Shown here: positions 1-9,300 of the stretch, piece by piece
Numbering within the stretch: the first letter of the stretch is position 1
How the letters are laid out: every line of letters begins with the position of its first letter
NCBI GenBank assembly: GCA_964493015.1
Contig: CAZBLU010000028.1
Location: 1-21,363 of the forward strand
DNA from: Caldimicrobium sp964493015
GTDB taxonomy: Bacteria > Desulfobacterota > Thermodesulfobacteria > Thermodesulfobacteriales > Thermodesulfobacteriaceae
Reading direction: 5' to 3'
Length of the DNA: 21,363 nt
Translations under genes and position numbers: made by a program
Notes under the pieces: model-generated
The model's database searches: none
Told to the model about the DNA's origin: nothing
What the model saw: the letters and a program-made list of their open reading frames with translations, nothing else

Positions 1-1796
1 TTGCGGTAGATATTATTGAGCAGGTAAGGGAAATCCCTGGAGTAAGGGGTGTGCATATAATGGCTATTGAATGGGAAGAGGCTGTGCCGGAGATTGTAAA
101 AAGGGCAGGCCTTGATGATAGAGTGAGGGCCCCTGAGCTTAAGCCACCTTTTGTGGTAGAGAAGGTTGTAGAGAAAGTTATAGAGAAGCCAGTTGAGGTA
201 GTAGTAGAAAAGGTGGTAGAAAAGATTGTAGAGAAACCTGTGGAAGTAATTGTGGAAAAGATCATAGAAAAAGAGATCCCTGTGGAGGTAGAAATGGCAG
301 GTGGAAGGATGTCCCTAAGCAGTTTTATTGAGATTTTGAGTGATCTTAAGGCAAGTCTTAAGAATATCAAATCTGGTATGGAGTCTGTGGAGGAGGCCAT
401 AGCCAAACTGGAAGAAGAGTTTTTAGGGAAAAGGGAAGTTAAGCCTGTAATCAAGGAAATAGTGAAGAAACCAGCTGAAGAAATTACAGAGCCTCTCCCT
501 AAGGAAGAAGTAAAGGTTGAGATAAAACCTGAGGCTAAGGTAGAGCTCAAAGAGGAGGTAAAGGAAGAGGTTCGGGCTGAGGTTAAAGAGGAAAAGCCTG
601 AAGTAAAGGCTGAGGTAGGGCCTGAAATTAAACCTGAAGCAGTGGAAAAGGTTGAGGTTAAGGAAGAGGCAAAGCCTGAAGTTAAAGTTGAGCCTGAAGA
701 GAGGATAGAGGCTAAGCCAGAGGTTAAGGAAGAAGTGAAGCCAGAAGTGAAGCCAGAAGAGGTAGAGAAACCTGCTCCTGAGGAAAGAGTGTCTGAAATA
801 AAGATTTTAGGTTTTAAAGGGGCCTATAGGCCTCTTAGTGAGAGGGCTGGAAAGATAGCGCAGGACCTATACATGGAAAAGGCAACAGGGGAGATCAAGG
901 AGGTGGTTATTGGTAAGGGGGAGAAGGCTATTAGATGTGGTGGGGTGAGTGCCATTAATTTTCATCTCTTTGAGGGCACTATGAAAAATGGAGTCAAGAT
1001 AGCTATGGAGATTTTGGATGTAAAGCCTGAGGACTGGCCTGAGAGTCTTGCCAAATATTTCAGTGATGTCTATCACGATCCAGCGCTCTGGGCAAAAAAG
1101 TGTGTAGAGGAATATGGGGCAGAGGCCCTTTGCCTCTACTTGGTGGGGACTGATCCCAATTTCTTAGATCTACCAGTTGATCATGCCAAAAAGGTGGCAG
1201 AGAAGGTGGTGAAGGCTGTAGATGTTCCTCTTATTGTTTGGGGGTCTGGTAACGCGGAAAAGGATGTGGAGGTCTTGAGAGATGTGGCAGACATTGTAGG
1301 GGAGAGAGGAGCCTGTATTGGACCAGTGGTTGAGGCTAATCACAGGACTTTGGCTGCGGTGGCTATGGGCTACAACATTCCTGTTATAGCTTCAAGCCCC
1401 ATTGATGTAAACCTGGCTAAGCAGTTAAATATTCTCCTTGAAAATATGGGGGTAGCTTTAGATAAGATTCTAATGGATCCCTCAATAGGTGCCCTTGGTT
1501 ATGGTCTTGAGTATACCTATTCAGTTATGGAGAGAATTAGGCTTGCTGCCCTATATGCACAGGATACTAAGCTTCAGGTTCCCTTTATCTGTAGCATAGG
1601 AAAGGAGGTCTGGAAGACAAAGGAGGCAGGGCTTCCTACGGATGAGCTTATGGGGGATGCGGAGGCAAGAGGGATTCTCATGGAGGCTTTAACAGGGGTT
1701 ACCCTTGCTTTAGCTGGGGGAGACCTGTTGATTATGAGACATCCCAAGGCTATAGAGCTTTGTAAAGTCCTTTTCAATGGTTTAAGTTTGAGTTAG
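1..1796 (+). CDS. acsD: MetF C-terminus fused to AcsD (CFeSP small subunit), 5'-truncated by window edge
   Basis: The frame is open from base 3 to the TAG at 1794-1796, with no stop. Bases 3-113 encode a stretch that reads like the C-terminal end of methylenetetrahydrofolate reductase (IPGVRGVHIMAIEWEEAVPE, then IVKRAGL). Numbering from GTG 51, residues 22-247 are low-complexity linker: tandem V/E/K/P repeats (39-80), a short helical stretch (about 84-125), then Lys/Glu/Val/Pro repeats (151-245). From about residue 248 (KILGFKGAYRPLSERAG) to 581 it is a full-length AcsD/CdhD delta domain of about 330 residues. AcsD pairs with AcsC to form the cytoplasmic corrinoid iron-sulfur protein that carries the methyl group from methyl-tetrahydrofolate to acetyl-CoA synthase. 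GTG 51 and ATG 60 look like internal codons, because MetF-like sequence continues upstream. ATG 294 has GGAGGT at 284-289 and could be an internal start giving a free AcsD. The gene lies 12 bp upstream of acsB, in one operon. The AcsD assignment is secure; the fusion depends on sequence beyond the left edge. Confidence 0.85.
   Translation, partial: AVDIIEQVREIPGVRGVHIMAIEWEEAVPEIVKRAGLDDRVRAPELKPPFVVEKVVEKVIEKPVEVVVEKVVEKIVEKPVEVIVEKIIEKEIPVEVEMAGGRMSLSSFIEILSDLKASLKNIKSGMESVEEAIAKLEEEFLGKREVKPVIKEIVKKPAEEITEPLPKEEVKVEIKPEAKVELKEEVKEEVRAEVKEEKPEVKAEVGPEIKPEAVEKVEVKEEAKPEVKVEPEERIEAKPEVKEEVKPEVKPEEVEKPAPEERVSEIKILGFKGAYRPLSERAGKIAQDLYMEKATGEIKEVVIGKGEKAIRCGGVSAINFHLFEGTMKNGVKIAMEILDVKPEDWPESLAKYFSDVYHDPALWAKKCVEEYGAEALCLYLVGTDPNFLDLPVDHAKKVAEKVVKAVDVPLIVWGSGNAEKDVEVLRDVADIVGERGACIGPVVEANHRTLAAVAMGYNIPVIASSPIDVNLAKQLNILLENMGVALDKILMDPSIGALGYGLEYTYSVMERIRLAALYAQDTKLQVPFICSIGKEVWKTKEAGLPTDELMGDAEARGILMEALTGVTLALAGGDLLIMRHPKAIELCKVLFNGLSLS
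165..290 (+). repeat. 48-bp (16-residue) tandem repeat encoding a VEK/PVEV linker
   Basis: Inside the acsD reading frame, residues 39-54 (VVEKVIEKPVEVVVEK) and 55-70 (VVEKIVEKPVEVIVEK) are two near-identical 16-residue units. A partial third copy follows (IIEKEIPVEV, 71-80). The copies differ at synonymous as well as replacement positions, so the repeat is diverged and appears to be kept at protein level. It is the first half of the tether between the MetF-like tail and AcsD. Confidence 0.85.
501..785 (+). repeat. Lys/Glu/Val/Pro-rich degenerate repeats in the AcsD linker
   Basis: Residues 151-245 of the acsD frame consist almost only of K, E, V, P and A, in irregular units of the type PEVK, EEVK and PEAK, with no hydrophobic core. 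This suggests an extended or partly helical flexible spacer, comparable in composition to Pro/Lys/Glu-rich tethers in swinging-arm or TonB-type proteins. It ends just before the folded AcsD domain. Confidence 0.8.
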
Positions 1797-1808
1797 GGAG
1801 GGGAGAGT

Positions 1809-4031
1809 ATGTCTAAGATAATTGCTACTGCAGCCATTAGAGGGGCCCATAAGATTGTAGAGAGGGCCTTTGAGAAATATGAAGAGGCAGTGAAGAAGTT
1901 TGGGAAGGAGGCTGAGATTGGTTTTCCCAATACTGCCTATTATCTTCCAATTATATATGCCATGCTTGGTTATCCTGTGAAACGCCTTGGAGACTGTGAG
2001 GAAGTGCTTCAGGAGGCCAAGAGGCTTCTTCCTGATATTCCCTCTGAGAAGACTTGGCTTCCTTACCTTGGGCCAGCCCTTGATGCGGGGATGGCTACCT
2101 TTTTTGCTGAGGAAATTATTGAAGCTATAAAGTATTTGGAAAATCCCCATGTTTACACTAAAACAGAGGAGCCGCTTTCTGACAACATTTGGCTTGGAGC
2201 GGCAGATGACGTGATCTTCAGAAAGAGGGGTGTGGAATTTGTGGATGGCACAGCTCCTGGATTTGCTGCTATTCTTGGAGCCCCTCCAGACAAAGAGACA
2301 GCGCAAAGGATTGCTCAGGAGCTTTTGGAGAAAAATCTTTATGTCTTTATGCATGATCAGACTAATGGAGTCTATATGCCCTATTTGCTAAAGGAGGCAG
2401 GGGTTCAGCTTGGGTGGCCAACCCGTCTTATTCCCTTTGGGCCTGATTATACCTCAGTAGTCTTTGCTATAGGTTTTGCTTGTAGGGTAGCCATGTCTTT
2501 TGGAGGTATTAAGCCTGGGGATTATTTGGGAAACCTTCTTTATAATAAAGATAGGACCTTTGCCTTTGTCATAACTTTTGGTCCTGTTTCTGATGAATGG
2601 TATGCAAATGGAGCTGGGGCTATAAACTGGGGTTTTCCTGTGATCTCTGATTGGGATATTCCTGAGATTAAGCCATATGGGGTCTGCACTTATGAGCATG
2701 TAGTTTCCAAAGTGCCTCATGAGGAGATTGTAGATAGGGCAATAGAAGTAAGAGGTTTAAAGGTAACGGCTATAAAGCTTGATATCCCTGTTGCCTATGC
2801 CCCTGCCTTTGAGGGGGAGAGGGTGAGGAAGGATGACCTCTATCTTGAGTGTGGTGGGGGAAGAAGCCCTGCTGTGGAGCTCCTTTTAACGGGCTCATTA
2901 GATGAGGTTGAGGATGGAAAGATTGAGGTGATTGGGCCTGAGATAAGTGATGTGGAAAAACTGGGTATCAAGGGGCCTCCCTATGTGCTTCCCTTTGCGG
3001 TGGTAGTGAAGGTTGCAGGGGTAAATATGCAAGAGGATTTTGAGGCTATTTTGGAGAGGCAGTTTCACCATCTGATTAATTATGCTCAAGGCATTATGCA
3101 TGTGGGGCAGAGAAATATCATGTGGTTGAGGTTTAGTAAGCAGGCGGTAGAAAAGGGCTTTAAGTTTGAGCATATTGGGCGTATTCTCTATGCCAAGCTT
3201 AGACAGGAATATGGGGCTATTGTTGATAAATGTCAGGTTACTATTTACACTGTGGAGGACAAGGTAAGGGAGATACTCGAGCTTGCTAAGAGTGTTTATG
3301 AGCGGAGAGATGCAAGGCTTGCTGGGCTTACTGATGAGACCGTGGATGTCTTTTACTCCTGCACTCTCTGTCAGAGTTTTGCCCCTAATCATGTGTGCGT
3401 GATTACACCAGAGAGGGTTGGTGCCTGTGGGGCTTACAACTGGCTTGATGGCAAGGCCTGTTATCAGATCAATCCGACTGGTCCAAATCAGCCCATACCC
3501 AAGGGAGAACTGATAGATGCAAAACTTGGCCAGTTTTCTGGAGTCAATGAATATGTGAAGCAGGCTTCACGTGGTGCAGTGGAGAGGGTAAGCCTGTATA
3601 GCATACTTATAGATCCCATGACGGTGTGTGGATGTATGGAGGGAATTGCAGCTCTATTGCCTTCTATCAATGGTATTATGATCGTGAATAGGGACTATAT
3701 GGGGATGACTCCTACGGGGATGAAGTTTTCTACTCTTGCTGGTATGGTTGGAGGTGGGCAGGTGACTCCTGGTTTTATGGGAGTTTCCAAACACTACATT
3801 ACCTCGCCTAAGTTTTTGTCTGCCGAGGGGGGATTATTGAGGGTGGTGTGGATGCCTAAGATGCTTAAGGAAGAACTGAGGGAAAAATTACAGAAGAGGG
3901 CTGAAGAGCTTGGGGTGCCAGATCTAATTGATAAGATTGCCGATGAGACTGTGGCTACTACGGAGGAAGAGGTAAAGGCCTGGATTGAGAAGGTCAACCA
4001 TCCAGTGCTGAATCTTCCTCCTTTAGTATAA
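1809..4031 (+). CDS. acsB: Acetyl-CoA synthase (CODH/ACS beta subunit)
   Basis: This 740-residue protein condenses a methyl group (from CFeSP), CO (from CO dehydrogenase) and CoA into acetyl-CoA at the nickel-containing A-cluster, in the cytoplasm. All A-cluster ligands are visible: Cys518, Cys521, Cys530 and Cys540 for the [4Fe-4S] cubane, and the Cys607-Gly608-Cys609 motif (MTVCGCMEG) for the distal nickel. The spacings (3, 9, 10 and 67) match those of the Moorella enzyme (506/509/518/528 and 595-597). The length, close to Moorella's 729, shows it is the bacterial type, with the N-terminal domain that docks onto CO dehydrogenase and is absent from archaeal CdhC. ATG 1809 is preceded by a strong GGGAGGGGAGAG ribosome site. 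The gene lies 12 bp after acsD and 20 bp before acsC. No acsA (CODH) gene is in the window, so its CO-producing partner must be encoded elsewhere, perhaps upstream. Confidence 0.97.
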   Translation: MSKIIATAAIRGAHKIVERAFEKYEEAVKKFGKEAEIGFPNTAYYLPIIYAMLGYPVKRLGDCEEVLQEAKRLLPDIPSEKTWLPYLGPALDAGMATFFAEEIIEAIKYLENPHVYTKTEEPLSDNIWLGAADDVIFRKRGVEFVDGTAPGFAAILGAPPDKETAQRIAQELLEKNLYVFMHDQTNGVYMPYLLKEAGVQLGWPTRLIPFGPDYTSVVFAIGFACRVAMSFGGIKPGDYLGNLLYNKDRTFAFVITFGPVSDEWYANGAGAINWGFPVISDWDIPEIKPYGVCTYEHVVSKVPHEEIVDRAIEVRGLKVTAIKLDIPVAYAPAFEGERVRKDDLYLECGGGRSPAVELLLTGSLDEVEDGKIEVIGPEISDVEKLGIKGPPYVLPFAVVVKVAGVNMQEDFEAILERQFHHLINYAQGIMHVGQRNIMWLRFSKQAVEKGFKFEHIGRILYAKLRQEYGAIVDKCQVTIYTVEDKVREILELAKSVYERRDARLAGLTDETVDVFYSCTLCQSFAPNHVCVITPERVGACGAYNWLDGKACYQINPTGPNQPIPKGELIDAKLGQFSGVNEYVKQASRGAVERVSLYSILIDPMTVCGCMEGIAALLPSINGIMIVNRDYMGMTPTGMKFSTLAGMVGGGQVTPGFMGVSKHYITSPKFLSAEGGLLRVVWMPKMLKEELREKLQKRAEELGVPDLIDKIADETVATTEEEVKAWIEKVNHPVLNLPPLV

Positions 4032-4051
4032 AATTTGGGGAGGATTGATCG

Positions 4052-5422
4052 ATGGGACTTACGGGTATTCAAATCTTGGGGAAGCTTCCTAAGAAAAACT
4101 GTAAGGAGTGTGGTTTTCCTACCTGTATGGCCTTTGCCATGAAGGTTGCGGCAGGCCAGGCAGAAATTAGCGCCTGTCCTTATGTGGATCCCAAGGTGGT
4201 TGAGGAGATTGCTGAGGCTACAGCTCCCCCTATAAGGACAGTAAAACTTGGTGGAGGAGAACATGTTTACTCCATCGGAGGGGAAACGGTCCTCTTTAGG
4301 CATGAGAAGCGTTTTGAAAATCCACCCTTGTTGGGAACTTATGTTACCACCTCTATGAGTGGTGAAGAAATTGATAGGAGAATCAACTTATATAAGACCT
4401 TAGTGTGGGATAGAGTGGGCATAAAGCTCCAGCCTGAGGTAATTCTTCTTGAAGATCATGGGGATGCTAAGAAATTTGAGGATCTGGTAAAAAGGGTAAG
4501 AGCAGAGCTTCCTCATGTGGCTATTCTATTAAAGGGAGAGGTTTCCTCTTTAGAGAAGGGTGTTTCCCTTTGTGGAGAATTTAAGCCCCTTATCTACGGA
4601 GCAAATGCTGAGAATTTTGAGGCCTTAACCTCTTTGGCTCGAGAGGCCAAGGTGCCTCTTACAATTGTTGGAAGATCTTTGGATGAGCTTTCTGAGCTAA
4701 GTGAAAAGGCTCAGCAAAAGGGATTAAAGGACTTAGTGCTTGATCCTGGTTCTCAGGGGGTAAGGGAGCTTTTTGAGGATTTAGTTATTATTAGAAGGGC
4801 TGCCATAAAGAAGAGATATAAGCCCTTTGGTTTTCCCGTAATAACCTTCCCTTATCATTATGCTGAGGATTATTTATCAGAAACTGTGCTTGCAGGGCTT
4901 TTAGTAGCCAAGTATGCAAGTCTTATATTACTTTCTGATCTCAAAGCAGAGGCCCTTTTTAATCTCTTGGTAGAGAGGATGAATATCTTTACTGATCCTC
5001 AGAAGCCCTTGGTGGTTGAAGAGGGGATCTATCCAGTCAACGGGCCTGATGAATATTCTCCAGTGGTGATAACCTGCAACTTTGCCCTTACTTATTTTAT
5101 TGTCAATGGAGAGATCGAGGGAAGCAGGGTGCCTACCTGGCTTCTTATTAAGAATACGGATGGTCTTTCTGTTTTAACAGCCTGGGCAGCAGGTAAGTTT
5201 GGAGCAGATAGTATTGCTGAATTTGTGAAAAGATGTGGTATTGAAAATAAGATAAAACATAGAAAGCTTGAGATTCCTGGATATCTTGCTGGTATTAAGG
5301 GAGAGCTTGAAGAGGAGTTGCCTGGTTGGGAGATCATTGTAGGGCCAAGAGAGGCAAGTGGTTTGCCAGCGGCTCTGAAGAAATTGTATGCGGAGTTGCA
5401 AGAGCTGAAGAAGGCTTCTTAA
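4052..5422 (+). CDS. acsC: Corrinoid iron-sulfur protein large subunit (ACS gamma)
   Basis: This 456-residue protein is the large CFeSP subunit. It binds the corrinoid that shuttles the methyl group and carries the [4Fe-4S] cluster used to reactivate Co(II) to Co(I). The N-terminal cluster motif is clear: Cys17-x2-Cys20-x4-Cys25-x16-Cys42 (KKNCKECGFPTC, then ISACPYVD). The central TIM-barrel part follows, and the C-terminal region from about residue 320 (GIYPVNGPDEYSPVVITCNF onward) matches the corrinoid-binding domain of the family. The length is the usual one. ATG 4052 follows GGGGAGG at a normal distance. It sits between acsB and acsE with short gaps (20 and 21 bp), so it is co-translated with its partner AcsD from the same message. 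Confidence 0.96.
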   Translation: MGLTGIQILGKLPKKNCKECGFPTCMAFAMKVAAGQAEISACPYVDPKVVEEIAEATAPPIRTVKLGGGEHVYSIGGETVLFRHEKRFENPPLLGTYVTTSMSGEEIDRRINLYKTLVWDRVGIKLQPEVILLEDHGDAKKFEDLVKRVRAELPHVAILLKGEVSSLEKGVSLCGEFKPLIYGANAENFEALTSLAREAKVPLTIVGRSLDELSELSEKAQQKGLKDLVLDPGSQGVRELFEDLVIIRRAAIKKRYKPFGFPVITFPYHYAEDYLSETVLAGLLVAKYASLILLSDLKAEALFNLLVERMNIFTDPQKPLVVEEGIYPVNGPDEYSPVVITCNFALTYFIVNGEIEGSRVPTWLLIKNTDGLSVLTAWAAGKFGADSIAEFVKRCGIENKIKHRKLEIPGYLAGIKGELEEELPGWEIIVGPREASGLPAALKKLYAELQELKKAS

Positions 5423-5443
5423 AATAAATTAAGGAGGGGTAAG

Positions 5444-6340
5444 ATGTCTCAGAGGGTGGTTTGTATTGCTGAAAGTATAAATATTATGGGAAAGAGAACT
5501 GGCCAGGCCATGAGGAATAGGGACCCTCTTCCTATTCAGCAGATGGCTAAAGAGGAGACTGAGCTTGGTGCCGATTATTTAGATTTAAATATAGGACCTG
5601 CGAAGAAAGATGGGCCTGAGCTTGCAAGTTGGATTGTAAGGGTAGTAGAAGAGGTAGTAGATACCCCTCTATCTCTTGATACAACCAATCCTGAGGCAAT
5701 GATGGCAGGTATTAATGCCTCTAAAAAGCCCTCTCAAATTCTGATTAACTCTATTTCTATTCAGCCAGAACGACTGGAAAAGTTAGGGCCTTTTGCTGCA
5801 GAGAAAGGTTGTGATGTGGTGGCTCTGCTCTGGGGTTTAGAGGGGCTCCCCAGGGATGCTAATGAAAGGGCAGCCCTTGCAGTAGATCTCATTATGAAAC
5901 TCAATGAATACGGAATTCCCAATGAAAAGATTTGGGTAGACCCTATTCTTACCCCTATTACCCTTGGAGCAGACCAGATTCAGGAGACCCTTATGTTCCT
6001 CTCTATGCTTCAAGATATAGCCCCGGGTGCTAAGAGCACGATTGGTCTCTCCAATGTATCTAATGGAGTAGCTACCCCACTTAGACCCTATCTCAATAGG
6101 GTTATGCTTATGATGCTTATGAAATATGGTATTTATAGCGCAATTTTAGATGTCTATGACAAGGAGCTTGTAGAGATTGCTAAGGGAAAACATCCTGATT
6201 GGGTTGCCTTAGTGCACAGGATGATGGATGGAGATGAACCCAATCCTAAGGAGCTCTCACCAAAGGAGTTGGAAATTTATAAAACAGTTAAAGTTTTGAT
6301 GGGGCAAACTATTTTTTCAGAGTCTTGGCTTGAACTTTAG
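5444..6340 (+). CDS. acsE: Methyltetrahydrofolate:CFeSP methyltransferase
   Basis: AcsE moves the N5-methyl group of methyl-tetrahydrofolate onto Co(I) of CFeSP. The 298-residue product is a pterin-binding TIM barrel. Visible family signatures are DYLDLNIGP (Asp44, Asp47, Asn49), PLSLDTTN (Asp79), LINSIS (Asn102), WVDPIL (Asp166) and GLSNVSNG (Asn204). These correspond to the folate-binding Asp/Asn set known from the Moorella enzyme (Asp75, Asn96, Asp160, Asn199). It is about 35 residues longer than the 262-residue Moorella protein, mostly a C-terminal tail (from about residue 265, PNPKELSPKELEIYKTVKVL). ATG 5444 has AAGGAGGGG upstream. It is separated from the next gene by 52 bp, the widest gap in this operon. 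Confidence 0.95.
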   Translation: MSQRVVCIAESINIMGKRTGQAMRNRDPLPIQQMAKEETELGADYLDLNIGPAKKDGPELASWIVRVVEEVVDTPLSLDTTNPEAMMAGINASKKPSQILINSISIQPERLEKLGPFAAEKGCDVVALLWGLEGLPRDANERAALAVDLIMKLNEYGIPNEKIWVDPILTPITLGADQIQETLMFLSMLQDIAPGAKSTIGLSNVSNGVATPLRPYLNRVMLMMLMKYGIYSAILDVYDKELVEIAKGKHPDWVALVHRMMDGDEPNPKELSPKELEIYKTVKVLMGQTIFSESWLEL

Positions 6341-6369
6341 TTTCTTAAATAAATATACGCTATGGCGTA
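6330..6369 (+). promoter_or_regulatory. Possible internal promoter and small hairpin before fdhA
   Basis: TTGAAC (6330-6335) and TATACG (6354-6359) lie 18 bp apart and could be a weak promoter inside the operon. A small inverted repeat, TACGC-TATG-GCGTA (6356-6369), overlaps the expected start of that transcript. The fdhA ribosome site AAGGGGAAG (6376-6384) follows. The gap could allow formate dehydrogenase to be expressed separately from the acs genes. The signal is short and may be chance. Confidence 0.3.
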
Positions 6370-6392
6370 GTCTTTAAGGGGAAGAAAACTTC

Positions 6393-9300
6393 ATGCTCAA
6401 GATCAGGGTAAATGGAAGGGAGATAAGGGCTGAGAAGGGAGTTAAGCTTCTCCAGCTTTTAAGGCAAGAAGGTATTTATATTCCCAGTCTCTGCTATTTA
6501 GAGGGAAAAGAGGGGCCTTCTAATCCTTGTGGTCTCTGTGTGGTCAAGATTGAGGGGCAGGGCATAGTGCGAAGTTGTGAGTATAGTGTTGAGAGTGAGA
6601 TAGTGGTAGAGACTGAGGCCCCAGAGGTAAAGGAGATTCGTAAGAAACTTTTAGAAAATCTGGTAGCTAATCATTATGGTGATTGTAAGGCCCCTTGCCA
6701 TACTCCTTGTCCAGGTGGCTTAAATATACAGGGATACATTGGTTTTATTGCGAAGGGTGATTTTAAGGCCTCTTTAGCCCTGATCAAGGAGAGGCTGCCT
6801 TTACCTGCTTCAGTGGGTAGAGTTTGTCCACGCTTTTGTGAGCCTGTTTGTCGGCGATCTTTAGTTGATGAGGCTGTAGCCATAAATAATCTTAAGCGTT
6901 TTGTGGCAGATTACTGTCTTGAACATGGGGAGCTACCATTAGAGGTTCCCCCTGCAAATGGTGTTAAAGTAGCTGTGATAGGGGCTGGGCCAGCAGGGCT
7001 AAGTTGTGCTTATTTTTTACGGCTTAGGGGTTATGAAGTTACTATCTTTGATAGAGAGGCTGAGCCTGGGGGGCTTTTAAGGTATGGAATCCCTCCTTTT
7101 AAGCTTCCTCGAGAGGTTGTGAGAAAGGAGACGCAAAATATTCTGAACTTGGGAATTGAATTCAAAGGAGGCTTAGCCTGGGGTAAGGATTTTACCTTAG
7201 CTGATCTAATGGAGCAGGGATATAGGGCGATTTTCCTTGCTATCGGGGCACGGAAAGAGAAGTCATTTGGTTTTTTGGGAGAAGAGTTTGCTGAGAGTGC
7301 CTTAGAGTTTCTCTATAAATTTAACAAGGAGGAACTTGACCTTTCAGCATATAAGGGTAAAAGGGTTGCTATTCTTGGTTGTAGTTATACTGCCTTAGAG
7401 ACAGCTCGCACCTTAAGAAGGCTAAATTGTGAGGTAAAGGTCTTTTATCCGCGCTCAAGGATGGAGGTTCCAGTTCCACTAAGGGAGATTGGGTATGCAG
7501 AAAGAGAGGGGGTTAAATTTGTATATGTTACAGCTCCCTGGGAGCTATTTAAAAAGGAGGGAGGCTACACCTTAGTCTTAGTGAGAACGAGTCTCACAGA
7601 AAAGAAAGAGATAAAACCCTTGCCAGAGACAGCCTTTCAGGAGGCCTTTGAGATAGTCTTTAAGGCTTGGGGAGAAGTCCCTGCTGATGATTATCTCTCT
7701 TATGGGGAGCTTGAGGCCACCCTTGAGTTAACCCCTGAAGGGATAATCAAGGTCAATCCCCAAACTCTTGAGACCAGTGTGAAAGGGGTCTTTGCTGGAG
7801 GAGATTTCCTTACGGGAACCAGGACGGTTATTCAAGCGGTGGCTTCGGGTAGGAGGGCCGCTCAAGCTATAGTTAGTTATTTAGAAGGAAGAGACCTTGA
7901 GAGGAGCAAGATTACTGTTAAATATGATTTTAGCAGAGGAAAGAGGGTTGAAGAATTTGATTCTAATTTTTTAGAACTTTTTTCTCCAGAGATAAGGGCT
8001 CAGTTAAAGGAGAGAGATCCTCAAGAGCGTATTAAGGATTTTAAGGAAACTCTGTTAGGACTCACAGCTGAGGAGGCCATTAAAGAGGCGAATCGTTGTC
8101 TGAGGTGTGGGTGCTTAGGTATCCACAAATGCACCTTTAGGGAAATACTGATAAGGGAGGATGTGGGGGTAGCTAAGGCCCGTAAAAAGATGAGATATCC
8201 CATTCAGAAAGAGCATCCCCTGCTTGAGGTGGATTTGAATAAGTGCATTGCCTGTGAACGGTGTGTGCGCACCTGTCCCTATTCTGCTATCTTTTTCAAA
8301 GTTTATAACAAGGGGAAGCCTACGGAATTTATTACTTTTAGATTTACTGAGGCCTGTGTGAGTTGTGGGGCCTGTGTGGATGCCTGCCCTACAGGAGCCA
8401 TCATCAAAAAGGATCTCCTCATACCCTATAGCCGTAAAGAGGCAAAACCTGTTAAATCGGTATGCACTTTTTGTGGAGTAGGATGTAATTTAACAGTCTG
8501 GGTTAAAAATAATACCATCCTTGAGGTTACAGGGTTAGATTTACCTCCCAATTATGGGTATACCTGTGTTAAGGGAAGATTTGGCTATGAATTCTATAAG
8601 TCACCTGATCGTTTAACCAAGCCTTTATATAGGAAGACCCTTAGTGAGGAGTTCAAGGAAATTTCTTGGGATGAAGCTTTAGACCTTGTGGCTCAAGGCC
8701 TGGTTAGGATTAGGGATCGATATGGTCCTGAAGCCCTCGGTTTTCTCTGTTCTGCCCGCACGAGTAATGAGGAAAATTACTTGTTACAAAAGATTGCTCG
8801 GGGGATATTTAAGACTAATAATGTGGATAATCCAGCCCGTGTCTGACATGCTCCCTCGGTCGCGGGTCTCGCGGCCACGGTAGGAACTGGAGCTGCCTGT
8901 GTGAATTTTGACGAGATCTTGAATGCCGAGCTCCTATTTCTTTTAGGAACAAATTCCTGGGATGCCCATCCCATTGTGGCTCAAAAGATAAAGAGGGCCC
9001 TTGAGAGAGGCGCTAAGTGTATTGTAGCAGATCCCCGAAGGATAAACTTTGCAGATTTCTCGACCCTTTATTTGTCCTTACGGCCAGGAAGTAATATTCC
9101 TCTTCTCTGTGGGATGGCCTATGTAATTCTCAGAGATGAGCTATATAACAGGGAGTTCATAGAAAATTATGTGGAAAACTTTGAGGCTTTCAAACACTAT
9201 ATATTTAGTGAATGGGATTTATCCAAGGCAAGTCGTTATACAGGATTGAAGCCCTTTTTGATTGAAGAGGCTGCTTACTTGTATGCCACTTCTAAGAGTG

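Noticed and set aside
51..62. GTG 51 or ATG 60 as the true start of acsD
   Set aside because: MetF-like sequence continues in frame upstream of both codons to the window edge.
8844..8900. A nonsense mutation splitting formate dehydrogenase into two genes or a pseudogene
   Set aside because: The UGA lies exactly at the Sec position, the frame continues without shift, and a SECIS hairpin with the fdhF-type loop follows.
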